NCBI GenBank assembly: GCA_963932465.1
Contig: CAWVRF010001043.1
Location: 434,001 to 498,000 of the forward strand
Length of the DNA stretch: 64,000 nt
Reading direction: 5' to 3'
Origin: Maratus speciosus
Lineage: Eukaryota > Arthropoda > Arachnida > Araneae > Salticidae
Below, one piece after another: positions 36,815 through 51,232 of this stretch. The notes beneath the pieces are model-generated. The model saw only the letters and a program-made list of their open reading frames with translations. It made no database searches and was not told the origin of the DNA. A program made the position numbers and the translations under genes. Numbering within the stretch: the stretch's first letter is position 1; every line of letters starts with the position of its first letter.

Positions 36815-38354
36815 AATTTTGAGCCCTGCACCGGAATTCAGTTCATAAATATTGCGTGTTTTATATGCGGTAACTCTTTCTGATGAATTTTCTAACAATG
36901 CTTTGATTGTTGAAACAATATATTCGGTTTCGCTTTATTATTTATTAAGAAATTAATTTTCAGCCCTGCACCGGAATTCAATTCATAAATATTGCGTGTT
37001 TTACATGCGGTAAATCTTTCTGATGAATTTTCTAACAATGCTTTGATTGTTTAAACAATATATTCGGTTTCGATTTATTATTTACTAAGAAATTATTTTT
37101 GAGCCCTGCACCGGGATTCAATTCTTAAATATTGCGTGTTTTATATGCAGTAACTCTTTCTGATGAATTTTCTAACAATGCTTTGATTGTTGAAACAATA
37201 TATTCGGTTTCGCTTTATTATTTATTAAGAAATTAATTTTCAGCCCTGCACCGGAATTCAATTCATAAATATTGCGTGTTTTATATGCGGTAACTCTTTC
37301 TGATGAATTTTCTAACAATGCTTTGATTGTTTAAACAATATATTCGGTTTCGCTTTATTATTTATTAATAAATTAATTTTGAGCCCTGCACCGGAATTCA
37401 ATTCATAAATATTGCGTGTTTTATACGCGGTAACTCTTTCTGATGAATTTTCTAACAATGCTTTGATTGTTTAAACAATATATTCGGTTTCGCTTTATTA
37501 TTTACTAAGAAATTAATTTTCAGCCCTGCACCGGAATTCAATTTATAAATATTGCATGTTTTATATGCGGTAACTCTTTCTGATGAATTTTCTAACAATG
37601 CTTTGTTTGTTGAAACAATATATTCGGTTTCGCTTTATTATTTATTAAGAAATTAATTTTCAGCCCTGCACCGGAATTCAATTCATAAATATTGCGTGTT
37701 TTATATGCGGTAACTCTTTCTGATGAATTTTCTAACAATGCTTTGATTGTTTAAACAATATATTCTGTTTCGCTTTATTATTTATTAATAAATTAATTTT
37801 GAGCCCTGCACCGGAATTCAATTCATAAATATTGCGTGTTTTATATGCGGTAACTCTTTCTGATGAATTTTCTAACAATGCTTTGATTGTTGAAACAATA
37901 TATTCGGTTTCGCTTTATTATTTATTAAGAAATTAATTTTCAGTCCTGCACCGGAATTCAATTCATAAATATTGCGTGTTTTATATGCGGTAACTCTTTC
38001 TGATGAATTTTCTAACAATGCTGTGATTGTTTAAACAATATATTCGGTTTCGATTTATTATTTACTAAAAAATTAATTTTGAGCCCTGCACCGGGATTCA
38101 ATTCTTAAATATTGCGTGTTTTATATGCAGTAACTCTTTCTGATGAATTTTCTAACAATGCTTTGATTGTTGAAACAATATATTCGGTTTCGCTTTATTA
38201 TTTATTAAGAAATTAATTTTCAGCCCTGCACCGGAATTCAATTCCTAAATATTGCGTGTTTTATATGCGGTAACTCTTTCTGATGAATTTTCTAACAATG
38301 CTTTGATTGTTTAAACAATATATTCGGTTTCGCTTTATTATTTACTAAGAAATT
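36815..38354 (+). repeat. 14-monomer block, copy 2 with three monomers lost
   Basis: This matches 32337-32896 at an offset of 4478 bp, then from 37515 matches 33457 onward at 4058 bp. The 420-bp difference is taken up by a hybrid monomer at 37375-37514 (GAG start, GTTTAAAC with CTAAG end, private TATACGCGG). Shared markers are AAATTATTTTT, CTTTGTTTGTTG, ATTCTGTTTCG and GCTGTGATTG. Confidence 0.8.
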
Positions 38355-41300
38355 AATTTTCAGCCCTGCACCGGAATTCAATTCCTAAATATTGCGTGTT
38401 TTATATGCGGTAACTCTTTCTGATGAATTTTCTAACAATGCTTTGATTGTTTAAACAATATATTCGGTTTCGCTTTATTATTTACTAAGAAATTAATTTT
38501 CAGCCCTGCACCGGAATTCAATTCATAAATATTGCGTGTTTTATATGCGGTAACTCTTTCTGATGAATTTTCTAACAATGCTTTGATTGTTGAAACAATA
38601 CATTCGGTTTCGCTTTATTATTTATTAAGAAATTAATTTTCAGCGGTGCACCGGAATTCAATTCATAAATATTGCGTGTTTTATATGCGGAAACACTTTC
38701 TGATGAATTTTCTAACAATACTTTGATTGTTCAAAAAATATATTCGGTTTCGCTTTATTATTTATTAAGAAATTAATTTTCAGCCCTGCACCGGAATTCA
38801 ATTCATAAATATTGCGTGTTTCATATGCGGTAACTCTTTCTGATGAATTTTCTAACAATGCTTTGATTGTTTAAACAATATATTCGGTTTCGCTTTATTA
38901 TTTACTAAAAAATTAATTTTGAGCCCTGCATCGGGATTCAATTAATAAATATTGCATGTTTTATATGCGGTCACTCTTTCTGATGAATTTTCTAACAATG
39001 CTTTGATTATTGAAACAATATATTCGGTTTCGCTTTATTATTTATTAAGAAATTAATTTTCAGCCCTGCACCGGAATTCAATTCATAAATATTGCGTGTT
39101 TTATATGCGGTAAATCTTTCTGATGAATTTTCTAACAATGCTTTGATTGTTGAAACAATATATTCGGTTTCGCTTTATTACTTACTAAGAAATTAATTTT
39201 GAGCCCTGCACCGGAATTCGGTTCATAAATATTGCGTGTTTTATATGCGGTAACTCTTTCTGATGAATTTTCTAACAATGCTTTGATTGTTTAAACAATA
39301 TATTCGGTTTCGATTTATTATTTACTAAGAAATTAATTTTGAGCCCTGCACCGGGATTCAATTCTTAAATATTGCGTGTTTTATATGCAGTAACTCTTTC
39401 TGATGAATTTTCTAACAATGCTTTGATTGTTGAAACAATATATTCGGTTTCGCTTTATTATTTATTAATAAATTAATTTTGAGCCCTGCACCGGAATTCA
39501 ATTCATAAATATTGCGTGTTTTATATGCGGTAACTCTTTCTGATGAATTTTCTAACAATGCTTTGATTGTTGAAACAATATATTCGGTTTCGCTTTATTA
39601 TTTATTAAGAAATTAATTTTCAGTCCTGCACCGGAATTCAATTCATAAATATTGCGTGTTTTATATGCGGTAACTCTTTCTGATGAATTTTCTAACAATG
39701 CTTTGATTGTTTAAACAATATATTCGGTTTCGATTTATTATTTACTAAGAAATTAATTTTGAGCCCTGCACCGGGATTCAATTCTTAAATATTGCGTGTT
39801 TTATATGCAGTAACTCTTTCTGATGAATTTTCTAACAATGCTTTGATTGTTGAAACAATATATTCGGCTTCGCTTTATTATTTATTAAGAAATTAATTTT
39901 CAGCCCTGCACCGGAATTCAATTCATAAATATTGCGTGTTTTATATGCGGTAACTCTTTCTGATGAATTTCCTAACAATGCTTTGATTGTTGAAACAATA
40001 TATTCGGTTTCGCTTTATTATTTATTACGAAATTAATTTTGAGCCCTGCACCGGGATTCAATTCATTAATATTGCGTGTTTTATATGCGGTAACTCTTTC
40101 TGATGAATTTTCTAACAATGCTTTGATTGTTGAAACAATATATTCGGTTTCGCTTTATTATTTATTACGAAATTAATTTTGAGCCCTGCACCGGGATTCA
40201 ATTCATAAATATTGCGTGTTTTATATGCAGTAACTCTTTCTGATGAATTTTCTAACAATGCTTTGATTGTTGAAACAATATATTCGGTTTCGCTTTATTA
40301 TTTATGAAGAAATTAATTTTCAGCCCTGCACCGGAATTCAATTCATAAATATTGCGTGTTTTATATGCGGTAACTCTTTCTGATGAATTTTCTAACAATG
40401 CTTTGATTGTTGAAACAATATATTCGGTTTCGATTTATTATTTACTAAGAAATTAATTTTGAGACCTGCACCGGGATTCAATTCTTAAATATTGCGTGTT
40501 TTATATGCAGTAACTCTTTCTGATGAATTTTCTAACAATGCTTTGATTGTTGAAACAATATATTCGGTTTCGCTTTATTATTTATTAAGAAATTAATTTT
40601 CAGCCCTGCACCGGAATTCAATTCTTAAATATTGCGTGTTTTATATGCAGTAACTCTTTCTGATGAATTTTCTAACAATGCTTTGATTGTTGAAACAATA
40701 TATTCGGTTTCGCTTTATTATTTACTAAGAAATTAATTTTCAGCCCTGCACCGGAATTCAATTCATAAATATTGCGTGTTTTATATGCGGTAACTCTTTC
40801 TGATGAATTTTCTAACAATGCTTTGATTGTTGAAACAATATATTCGGTTTCGATTTATTATTTACTAAGAAATTAATTTAGAGCCCTGCACCGGGATTCA
40901 ATTCTTAAATATTGCGTGTTTTATATGCAGTAACTCTTTCTGATGAATTTTCTAACAATGCTTTGATTGTTGAAACAATATATTCGGTTTCGCTTTATTA
41001 TTTATTAAGAAATTAATTTTGAGCCCTGCACCGGGATTCAATTCTTAAATATTGCGTGTTTTATATGCAGTAACTCTTTCTGATGAATTTTCTAACAATG
41101 CTTTGATTGTTTAAACAATATATTCGGTTTCGCTTTATTATTTACTAAGAAATTAATTTTCAGCCCTGCACCGGAATTCAATTCATAAATATTGCGTGTT
41201 TTATATGCGGTAACTCTTTCTGATGAATTTTCTAACAATGCTTTGATTGTTGAAACAATATATTCGGTTTCGCTTTATTATTTATTAAGAAATTAATTTT

Positions 41301-41434
41301 CAGCGGTGCACCGGAATTCAATTCATAAATATTGCGTGTTTTATATGCGGAAACACTTTCTGATGAATTTTCTAACAATACTTTGATTGTTCAAAAAATA
41401 TATTCGGTTTCGCTTTATTATTTATTAAGAAATT
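38355..41434 (+). repeat. mosaic segment, 22 monomers
   Basis: Shuffled monomers carry several private changes: ATACATTCGG (about 38598), CTAAAAAATT (about 38903), ATTAATAAAT (38941), GGTCACTC (about 38969), ATTCGGTTC (about 39216), TTTATGAAG (about 40302), GAGACCTGC (40461) and AATTTAGAGCC (about 40875). The CGATTT then GCAGTAAC dimer occurs at 39195, 39615, 40315 and 40735. At about 40431 and 40851 CGATTT follows GTTGAAAC, breaking its usual link with GTTTAAAC. A truncated version of the later 7-monomer cassette lies at 39615-40034 (CAGTCC, GGCTTCG, TTTCCTAAC). Confidence 0.72.
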
Positions 41435-42554
41435 AATTTTCAGCGGTGCACCGAAATTCAATTCATAAATATTGCGTGTTTTATATGCGGTAACTCTTTC
41501 TGATGAATTTTCTAACAATGCTTTGATTGTTGACACAATATATTCGGTTTCGCTTTATTATTTATTAAGAAATTAATTTTCAGCCCTGCACCGGAATTCA
41601 ATTCATAAATATTGCGTGTTTTATATGCGGTAACTCTTTCTGATGAATTTTCTAACAATGCTTTGATTGTTTAAACAATATATTCGGTTTCGCTTTATTA
41701 TTTAATAAGAAATTAATTTTGAGCCCTGCATCGGGATTCAATTCATAAATATTGCATGTTTTATATGCGGTAACTCTTTCTGATGAATTTTCTAACAATG
41801 CTTTGATTATTGAAACAATATATTCGGTTTCGCTTTATTATTTATTAAGAAATTAATTTTCAGCCCTGCACCGGAATTCAATTCATAAATATTGCGTGTT
41901 TTATATGCGGTAAATCTTTCTGATGAATTTTCTAACAATGCTTTGATTGTTGAAACAATATATTCGGTTTCGCTTTATTACTTACTAAGAAATTAATTTT
42001 GAGCCCTGCATCGGAATTCAGTTCATAAATATTGCGTGTTTTATATGCGGTAACTCTTTCTGATGAATTTTCTTACAATGCTTTGATTGTTGAAACAATA
42101 TATTCGGTTTCGCTTTATTATTTATTAAGAAATTAATTTTCAGCCCTGCACCGGAATTCAATTCATAAATATTGCGTGTTTTACATGCGGTAAATCTTTC
42201 TGATGAATTTTCTAACAATGCTTTGATTGTTTAAACAATATATTCGGTTTCGATTTATTATTTACTAAGAAATTAATTTTGAGCCCTGCACCGGGATTCA
42301 ATTCTTAAATATTGCGTGTTTTATATGCAGTAACTCTTTCTGATGAATTTTCTAACAATGCTTTGATTGTTGAAACAATATATTCGGTTTCGCTTTATTA
42401 TTTATTAAGAAATTAATTTTCAGCCCTGCACCGGAATTCAATTCATAAATATTGCGTGTTTTATATGCGGTAACTCTTTCTGATGAATTTTCTAACAATG
42501 CTTTGATTGTTTAAACAATATATTCGGTTTCGCTTTATTATTTATTAATAAATT
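41435..42554 (+). repeat. 8-monomer block, copy 1 (3080-bp offset)
   Basis: Order: CAGCGGTGC with CCGAAATTC and GTTGACAC; plain CTAAG; GCATCGGGATTC with ATTGCATG; GGTAAATC with TTACTTACT; GCATCGGAATTC with ATTCAGTTC and CTTACAATG (41995); TTTTACATG; GCAGTAAC; AATAAATT. The series recurs from 44515. The CTTACAATG monomer is a useful marker, seen at 41995, 45075, 46614, 49693, 52073, 53612 and 56691. Confidence 0.8.
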
Positions 42555-42694
42555 AATTTTGAGCCCTGCACCGGAATTCAATTCATAAATATTGCGTGTT
42601 TTATATGCGGTAACTCTTTCTGATGAATTTTCTAACAATGCTTTGATTGTTGAAACAATATATTCGGTTTCGCTTTATTATTTATTAAGAAATT

Positions 42695-43674
42695 AATTTT
42701 AAGTCCTGCACCGGAATTCAATTCATAAATATTGCGTGTTTTATATGCGGTAACTCTTTCTGATGAATTTTCTAACAATGCTTTGATTGTTTAAACAATA
42801 TATTCGGTTTCGATTTATTATTTACTAAGAAATTAATTTTGAGCCCTGCACCGGGATTCAATTCTTAAATATTGCGTGTTTTATATGCAGTAACTCTTTC
42901 TGATGAATTTTCTAACAATGCTTTGATTGTTGAAACAATATATTCGGCTTCGCTTTATTATTTATTAAGAAATTAATTTTCAGCCCTGCACCGGAATTCA
43001 ATTCATAAATATTGCGTGTTTTATATGCGGTAACTCTTTCTGATGAATTTCCTAACAATGCTTTGATTGTTTAAACAATATATTCGGTTTCGCTTTATTA
43101 TTTACTAAGAAATTAATTTTCAGCGCTGCACCGGAATTCAATTCATAAATATTGCGTGTTTTATATGCGGTAACTCTTTCTGATGAATTTTCTAACAATG
43201 CTTTGATTGTTGAAACAATATATTCGGTTTCGCTTTATTATTTATTACGAAATTAATTTTGAGCCTTGCACCGGGATTCAATTCATTAATATTGCGTGTT
43301 TTATATGCGGTAACTCTTTCTGATGAATTTTCTAACAATGCTTTGATTGTTGAAACAATATATTCGGTTTCGCTTTATTATTTATTACGAAATTAATTTT
43401 GAGCCCTGCACCGGGATTCAATTCATAAATATTGCGTGTTTTATATGCGGTAACTCTTTCTGATGAATTTTCTAACAATGCGTTGATTGTTGAAACAATA
43501 TATTCGGTTTCGCTTTATTATTTACTAAGAAATTAATTTTCAGCCCTGCACCGGAATTCAATTCATAAATATTGCGTGTTTCATATGCGGTAACTCTTTC
43601 TGATGAATTTTCTAACAATGCTTTGATTGTTGAAACAATATATTCGGTTTCGCTTTATTATTTATTAAGAAATT
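42695..43674 (+). repeat. 7-monomer cassette, copy 1 (980 bp)
   Basis: Seven monomers with one marker each: AAGTCCTGC (CAGTCC in other copies); GGCTTCGC; TTTCCTAAC; CAGCGCTGC; GAGCCTTGC; AATGCGTTG; GTTTCATATG. The same order is found at 47313, 50253, 54311, 57391 and, with a hybrid first monomer, 61450. Confidence 0.85.
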
Positions 43675-44514
43675 AATTTTCAGTCCTGCACCGGAATTCA
43701 ATTCATAAATATTGCGTGTTTTATATGCGGTAACTCTTTCTGATGAATTTTCTAACAATGCTTTGATTGTTTAAACAATATATTCGGTTTCGATTTATTA
43801 TTTACTAAGAAATTAATTTTGAGCCCTGCACCGGGATTCAATTCTTAAATATTGCGTGTTTTATATGCAGTAACTCTTTCTGATGAATTTTCTAACAATG
43901 CTTTGATTGTTGAAACAATATATTCGGTTTCGCTTTATTATTTTATAAGAAATTAATTTTCAGCCCTGCACCGGAATTCAATTCATAAATATTGCGTGTT
44001 TTATATGCGGTAACTCTTTCTGATGAATTTTCTAACAATGCTTTGATTGTTTAGACAATATATTCGGTTTCGCTTTATTATTTATTAAGAAATTAATTTT
44101 GAGCCCTGCACCAGAATTCAATTCATAAATATTGCGTGTTTTATATGCGGTAACTCTTTCTGATGAATTTTCTAACAATGCTTTGATTGTTTAAACAATA
44201 TATTCGGTTTCGCTTTATTATTTACTAAGAAATTAATTTTGAGCCCTGCATCGGGATTCAATTCATAAATATTGCATGTTTTATATGCGGTAACTCTTTC
44301 TGATGAATTTTCTAACAATACTTTGATTGTTCAAAAAATATATTCGGTTTCGCTTTATTATTTATTAAGAAATTAATTTTCAGTCCTGCACCGGAATTCA
44401 ATTCATAAATATTGCGTGTTTTATATGCGGAAACACTTTCTGATGAATTTTCTAACAATACTTTGATTGTTCAAAAAATATATTCGGTTTCGCTTTATTA
44501 TTTATTAAGAAATT
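43675..44514 (+). repeat. mosaic segment between cassette and 3080-bp repeat
   Basis: Order: CAGTCC with CGATTT; GCAGTAAC ending TTTTATAAG; a GTTTAGACAAT monomer (about 44047); CCAGAATTC; GCATCGGGATTC switching to CAATACTTTG with GTTCAAAAAAT; CAGTCC switching to GCGGAAACAC. The last two are hybrids. The GTTTAGAC marker recurs at about 58743 and 62802. Confidence 0.72.
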
Positions 44515-45633
44515 AATTTTCAGCGGTGCACCGAAATTCAATTCATAAATATTGCGTGTTTTATATGCGGTAACTCTTTCTGATGAATTTTCTAACAATG
44601 CTTTGATTGTTGACACAATATATTCGGTTTCGCTTTATTATTTATTAAGAAATTAATTTTCAGCCCTGCACCGGAATTCAATTCATAAATATTGCGTGTT
44701 TTATATGCGGTAACTCTTTCTGATGAATTTTCTAACAATGCTTTGATTGTTTAAACAATATATTCGGTTTCGCTTTATTATTTACTAAGAAATTAATTTT
44801 GAGCCCTGCATCGGGATTCAATTCATAAATATTGCATGTTTTATATGCGGTAACTCTTTCTGATGAATTTTCTAACAATGCTTTGATTATTGAAACAATA
44901 TATTCGGTTTCGCTTTATTATTTATTAAGAAATTAATTTTCAGCCCTGCACCGGAATTCAATTCATAAATATTGCGTGTTTTATATGCGGTAAATCTTTC
45001 TGATGAATTTTCTAACAATGCTTTGATTGTTGAAACAATATATTCGGTTTCGCTTTATTACTTACTAAGAAATTAATTTTGAGCCCTGCATCGGAATTCA
45101 GTTCATAAATATTGCGTGTTTTATATGCGGTAACTCTTTCTGATGAATTTTCTTACAATGCTTTGATTGTTGAAACAATCTTTCGGTTTCGCTTTATTAT
45201 TTATTAAGAAATTAATTTTCAGCCCTGCACCGGAATTCAATTCATAAATATTGCGTGTTTTACATGCGGTAAATCTTTCTGATGAATTTTCTAACAATGC
45301 TTTGATTGTTTAAACAATATATTCGGTTTCGATTTATTATTTACTAAGAAATTAGTTTTGAGCCCTGCACCGGGATTCAATTCTTAAATATTGCGTGTTT
45401 TATATGCAGTAACTCTTTCTGATGAATTTTCTAACAATGCTTTGATTGTTGAAACAATATATTCGGTTTCGCTTTATTATTTATTAAGAAATTAATTTTC
45501 AGCCCTGCACCGGAATTCAATTCATAAATATTGCGTGTTTTATATGCGGTAACTCTTTCTGATGAATTTTCTAACAATGCTTTGATTGTTTAAACAATAT
45601 ATTCGGTTTCGCTTTATTATTTATTAATAAATT
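44515..45633 (+). repeat. 8-monomer block, copy 2 (3080-bp offset)
   Basis: This matches 41435-42554, with the 1-bp-deleted ACAATCTTTCGG (about 45175) in place of ACAATATATTCGG and AAATTAGTTT near 45350. It overlaps the start of the 6998-bp super-repeat at 45075. Confidence 0.8.
45075..45213 (+). repeat. 139-bp monomer, deletion event 4 (four copies)
   Basis: ACAATATATTCGG has become ACAATCTTTCGG, one base shorter. Copies lie at 45075-45213, 46614-46752, 52073-52211 and 53612-53750, spaced 1539, 5459 and 1539 bp. The copy at 41995 has the other markers but not the deletion, and so do those at 49693 and 56691, so the deletion arose in one lineage of this monomer. Confidence 0.9.
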
Positions 45634-47312
45634 AATTTTGAGCCCTGCACCGGAATTCAATTCATAAATATTGCGTGTTTTATATACGGTAACTCTATCT
45701 GATAAATTTTCAAACAATGCTTTGATTGTTGAAACAATATATTCGGTTTCGCTTTATTATTTATTAAGAAATTAATTTTCAGCCTTGCACCGGAATTCAA
45801 TTCATAAATATTGCGTGTTTTATATGCGGTAACTCTTTCTGATGAATTTTCTAACAATGCTTTGATTGTTGAAACAATATATTCGGTTTCGCTTTATTAT
45901 TTATTAAGAAATTAATTTTCAGCGGTGCACCGGAATTCAATTCATAAATATTGCGTGTTTTATATGCGGAAACACTTTCTGATGAATTTTCTAACAATAC
46001 TTTGATTGTTCAAAAAATATATTCGGTTTCGCTTTATTATTTATTAAGAAATTAATTTTCAGCGGTGCACCGAAATTCAATTCATAAATATTGCGTGTTT
46101 TATATGCGGTAACTCTTTCTGATGAATTTTCTAACAATGCTTTGATTGTTGACACAATATATTCGGTTTCGCTTTATTATTTATTAAGAAATTAATTTTC
46201 AGCCCTGCACCGGAATTCAATTCATAAATATTGCGTGTTTTATATGCGGTAACTCTTTCTGATGAATTTTCTAACAATGCTTTGATTGTTTAAACAATAT
46301 ATTCGGTTTCGCTTTATTATTTACTAAGAAATTAATTTTGAGCCCTGCATCGGGATTCAATTCATAAATATTGCATGTTTTATATGCGGTAACTCTTTCT
46401 GATGAATTTTCTAACAATGCTTTGATTATTGAAACAATATATTCGGTTTCGCTTTATTATTTATTAAGAAATTAATTTTCAGCCCTGCACCGGAATTCAA
46501 TTCATAAATATTGCGTGTTTTATATGCGGTAAATCTTTCTGATGAATTTTCTAACAATGCTTTGATTGTTGAAACAATATATTCGGTTTCGCTTTATTAC
46601 TTACTAAGAAATTAATTTTGAGCCCTGCATCGGAATTCAGTTCATAAATATTGCGTGTTTTATATGCGGTAACACTTTCTGATGAATTTTCTTACAATGC
46701 TTTGATTGTTGAAACAATCTTTCGGTTTCGCTTTATTATTTATTAAGAAATTAATTTTCAGCCCTGCACCGGAATTCAATTCATAAATATTGCGTGTTTT
46801 ACATGCGGTAAATCTTTCTGATGAATTTTCTAACAATGCTTTGATTGTTTAAACAATATATTCGGTTTCGATTTATTATTTACTAAGAAATTAGTTTTGA
46901 GCCCTGCACCGGGATTCAATTCTTAAATATTGCGTGTTTTATATGCAGTAACTCTTTCTGATGAATTTTCTAACAATGCTTTGATTGTTGAAACAATATA
47001 TTCGGTTTCGCTTTATTATTTATTAAGAAATTAATTTTCAGCCCTGCACCGGAATTCAATTCATAAATATTGCGTGTTTTATATGCGGTAACTCTTTCTG
47101 ATGAATTTTCTAACAATGCTTTGATTGTTTAAACAATATATTCGGTTTCGCTTTATTATTTATTAATAAATTAATTTTGAGCCCTGCACCGGAATTCAAT
47201 TCATAAATATTGCGTGTTTTATATGCGGTAACTCTTTCTGATGAATTTTCTAACAATGCTTTGATTGTTGAAACAATATATTCGGTTTCGCTTTATTATT
47301 TATTAAGAAATT

Positions 47313-48292
47313 AATTTTCAGTCCTGCACCGGAATTCAATTCATAAATATTGCGTGTTTTATATGCGGTAACTCTTTCTGATGAATTTTCTAACAATGCT
47401 TTGATTGTTTAAACAATATATTCGGTTTCGATTTATTATTTACTAAGAAATTAATTTTGAGCCCTGCACCGGGATTCAATTCTTAAATATTGCGTGTTTT
47501 ATATGCAGTAACTCTTTCTGATGAATTTTCTAACAATGCTTTGATTGTTGAAACAATATATTCGGCTTCGCTTTATTATTTATTAAGAAATTAATTTTCA
47601 GCCCTGCACCGGAATTCAGTTCATAAATATTGCGTGTTTTATATGCGGTAACTCTTTCTGATGAATTTCCTAACAATGCTTTGATTGTTTAAACAATATA
47701 TTCGGTTTCGCTTTATTATTTACTAAGAAATTAATTTTCAGCGCTGCACCGGAATTCAATTCATAAATATTGCGTGTTTTATATGCGGTAACTCTTTCTG
47801 ATGAATTTTCTAACAATGCTTTGATTGTTGAAACAATATATTCGGTTTCGCTTTATTATTTATTACGAAATTAATTTTGAGCCTTGCACCGGGATTCAAT
47901 TCATTAATATTGCGTGTTTTATATGCGGTAACTCTTTCTGATGAATTTTCTAACAATGCTTTGATTGTTGAAACAATATATTCGGTTTCGCTTTATTATT
48001 TATTACGAAATTAATTTTGAGCCCTGCACCGGGATTCAATTCATAAATATTGCGTGTTTTATATGCGGTAACTCTTTCTGATGAATTTTCTAACAATGCG
48101 TTGATTGTTGAAACAATATATTCGGTTTCGCTTTATTATTTACTAAGAAATTAATTTTCAGCCCTGCACCGGAATTCAATTCATAAATATTGCGTGTTTC
48201 ATATGCGGTAACTCTTTCTGATGAATTTTCTAACAATGCTTTGATTGTTGAAACAATATATTCGGTTTCGCTTTATTATTTATTAAGAAATT
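47313..48292 (+). repeat. 7-monomer cassette, copy 2 (980 bp)
   Basis: CAGTCC, GGCTTCGC, TTTCCTAAC, CAGCGCTGC, GAGCCTTGC, AATGCGTTG and GTTTCATATG in order. ATTCAGTTC in the third monomer (about 47616) is shared only with the 54311 copy, as expected for the 6998-bp duplication. Confidence 0.85.
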
Positions 48293-50252
48293 AATTTTCA
48301 GTCCTGCACCGGAATTCAATTCATAAATATTGCGTGTTTTATATGCGGTAACTCTTTCTGATGAATTTTCTAACAATGCTTTGATTGTTTAAACAATATA
48401 TTCGGTTTCGATTTATTATTTACTAAGAAATTAATTTTGAGCCCTGCACCAGAATTCAATTCATAAATATTGCGTGTTTTATATGCGGTAACTCTTTCTG
48501 ATGAATTTTCTAACAATGCTTTGATTGTTGAAACAATATATTCGGTTTCGCTTTATTATTTATTAAGAAATTAATTTTCAGCCCTGCACCGGAATTCAAT
48601 TCATAAATATTGCGTGTTTTATATGCAGTAACTCTTTCTGATGAATTTTCTAACAATGCTTTGATTGTTGAAACAATATATTCGGTTTCGCTTTATTATT
48701 TATTAAGAAATTAATTTTGAGCCCTGCACCGGGATTCAATTCTTAAATATTGCGTGTTTTATATGCAGTAACTCTTTCTGATGAATTTTCTAACAATGCT
48801 TTGATTGTTTAAACAATATATTCGGTTTCGCTTTATTATTTACTAAGAAATTAATTTTCAGCCCTGCACCGGAATTCAATTCATAAATATTGCGTGTTTT
48901 ATATGCGGTAACTCTTTCTGATGAATTTTCTAACAATGCTTTGATTGTTGAAACAATATATTCGGTTTCGCTTTATTATTTATTAAGAAATTAATTTTAA
49001 GCCCTGCACCGGAATTCAATTCATAAATATTGCGTGTTTTATATGCGGAAACACTTTCTGATGAATTTTCTAACAATACTTTGATTGTTCAAAAAATATA
49101 TTCGGTTTCGCTTTATTATTTATTAAGAAATTAATTTTCAGCGGTGCACCGAAATTCAATTCATAAATATTGCGTGTTTTATATGCGGTAACTCTTTCTG
49201 ATGAATTTTCTAACAATGCTTTGATTGTTGACACAATATATTCGGTTTCGCTTTATTATTTATTAAGAAATTAATTTTCAGCCCTGCACCGGAATTCAAT
49301 TCATAAATATTGCGTGTTTTATATGCGGTAACTCTTTCTGATGAATTTTCTAACAATGCTTTGATTGTTTAAACAATATATTCGGTTTCGCTTTATTATT
49401 TACTAAGAAATTAATTTTGAGCCCTGCATCGGGATTCAATTCATAAATATTGCATGTTTTATATGCGGTAACTCTTTCTGATGAATTTTCTAACAATGCT
49501 TTGATTATTGAAACAATATATTCGGTTTCGCTTTATTATTTATTAAGAAATTAATTTTCAGCCCTGCACCGGAATTCAATTCATAAATATTGCGTGTTTT
49601 ATATGCGGTAAATCTTTCTGATGAATTTTCTAACAATGCTTTGATTGTTGAAACAATATATTCGGTTTCGCTTTATTACTTACTAAGAAATTAATTTTGA
49701 GCCCTGCATCGGAATTCAGTTCATAAATATTGCGTGTTTTATATGCGGTAACTCTTTCTGATGAATTTTCTTACAATGCTTTGATTGTTGAAACAATATA
49801 TTCGGTTTCGCTTTATTATTTATTAAGAAATTAATTTTCAGCCCTGCACCGGAATTCAATTCATAAATATTGCGTGTTTTACATGCGGTAAATCTTTCTG
49901 ATGAATTTTCTAACAATGCTTTGATTGTTTAAACAATATATTCGGTTTCGATTTATTATTTACTAAGAAATTAGTTTTGAGCCCTGCACCGGGATTCAAT
50001 TCTTAAATATTGCGTGTTTTATATGCAGTAACTCTTTCTGATGAATTTTCTAACAATGCTTTGATTGTTGAAACAATATATTCGGTTTCGCTTTATTATT
50101 TATTAAGAAATTAATTTTGAGCCCTGCACCGGAATTCAATTCATAAATATTGCGTGTTTTATATGCGGTAACTCTTTCTGATGAATTTTCTAACAATGCT
50201 TTGATTGTTGAAACAATATATTCGGTTTCGCTTTATTATTTATTAAGAAATT

Positions 50253-51232
50253 AATTTTCAGTCCTGCACCGGAATTCAATTCATAAATATTGCGTGTTTT
50301 ATATGCGGTAACTCTTTCTGATGAATTTTCTAACAATGCTTTGATTGTTTAAACAATATATTCGGTTTCGATTTATTATTTACTAAGAAATTAATTTTGA
50401 GCCCTGCACCGGGATTCAATTCTTAAATATTGCGTGTTTTATATGCAGTAACTCTTTCTGATGAATTTTCTAACAATGCTTTGATTGTTGAAACAATATA
50501 TTCGGCTTCGCTTTATTATTTATTAAGAAATTAATTTTCAGCCCTGCACCGGAATTCAATTCATAAATATTGCGTGTTTTATATGCGGTAACTCTTTCTG
50601 ATGAATTTCCTAACAATGCTTTGATTGTTTAAACAATATATTCGGTTTCGCTTTATTATTTACTAAGAAATTAATTTTCAGCGCTGCACCGGAATTCAAT
50701 TCATAAATATTGCGTGTTTTATATGCGGTAACTCTTTCTGATGAATTTTCTAACAATGCTTTGATTGTTGAAACAATATATTCGGTTTCGCTTTATTATT
50801 TATTACGAAATTAATTTTGAGCCTTGCACCGGGATTCAATTCATTAATATTGCGTGTTTTATATGCGGTAACTCTTTCTGATGAATTTTCTAACAATGCT
50901 TTGATTGTTGAAACAATATATTCGGTTTCGCTTTATTATTTATTACGAAATTAATCTTGAGCCCTGCACCGGGATTCAATTCATAAATATTGCGTGTTTT
51001 ATATGCGGTAACTCTTTCTGATGAATTTTCTAACAATGCGTTGATTGTTGAAACAATATATTCGGTTTCGTTTTATTATTTACTAAGAAATTAATTTTCA
51101 GCCCTGCACCGGAATTCAATTCATAAATATTGCGTGTTTCATATGCGGTAACTCTTTCTGATGAATTTTCTAACAATGCTTTGATTGTTGAAACAATATA
51201 TTCGGTTTCGCTTTATTATTTATTAAGAAATT
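50253..51232 (+). repeat. 7-monomer cassette, copy 3 (980 bp)
   Basis: The same seven markers. AATCTTGAGCC (about 50952) is shared only with the 57391 copy (about 58090), linking these two at a 7138-bp offset. TTTCGTTTTATT near 51066 is private. Confidence 0.85.

Noticed and set aside
42018..42218. 66-codon minus-strand open frame, with matches at 45657-45857, 49716-49916, 52655-52855 and 56714-56914
   Set aside because: It reads straight through satellite sequence, starts with TTG, exists only where a recurring TAG is mutated, and a 140-bp unit (not a multiple of three) changes frame at each repeat. Not a gene.
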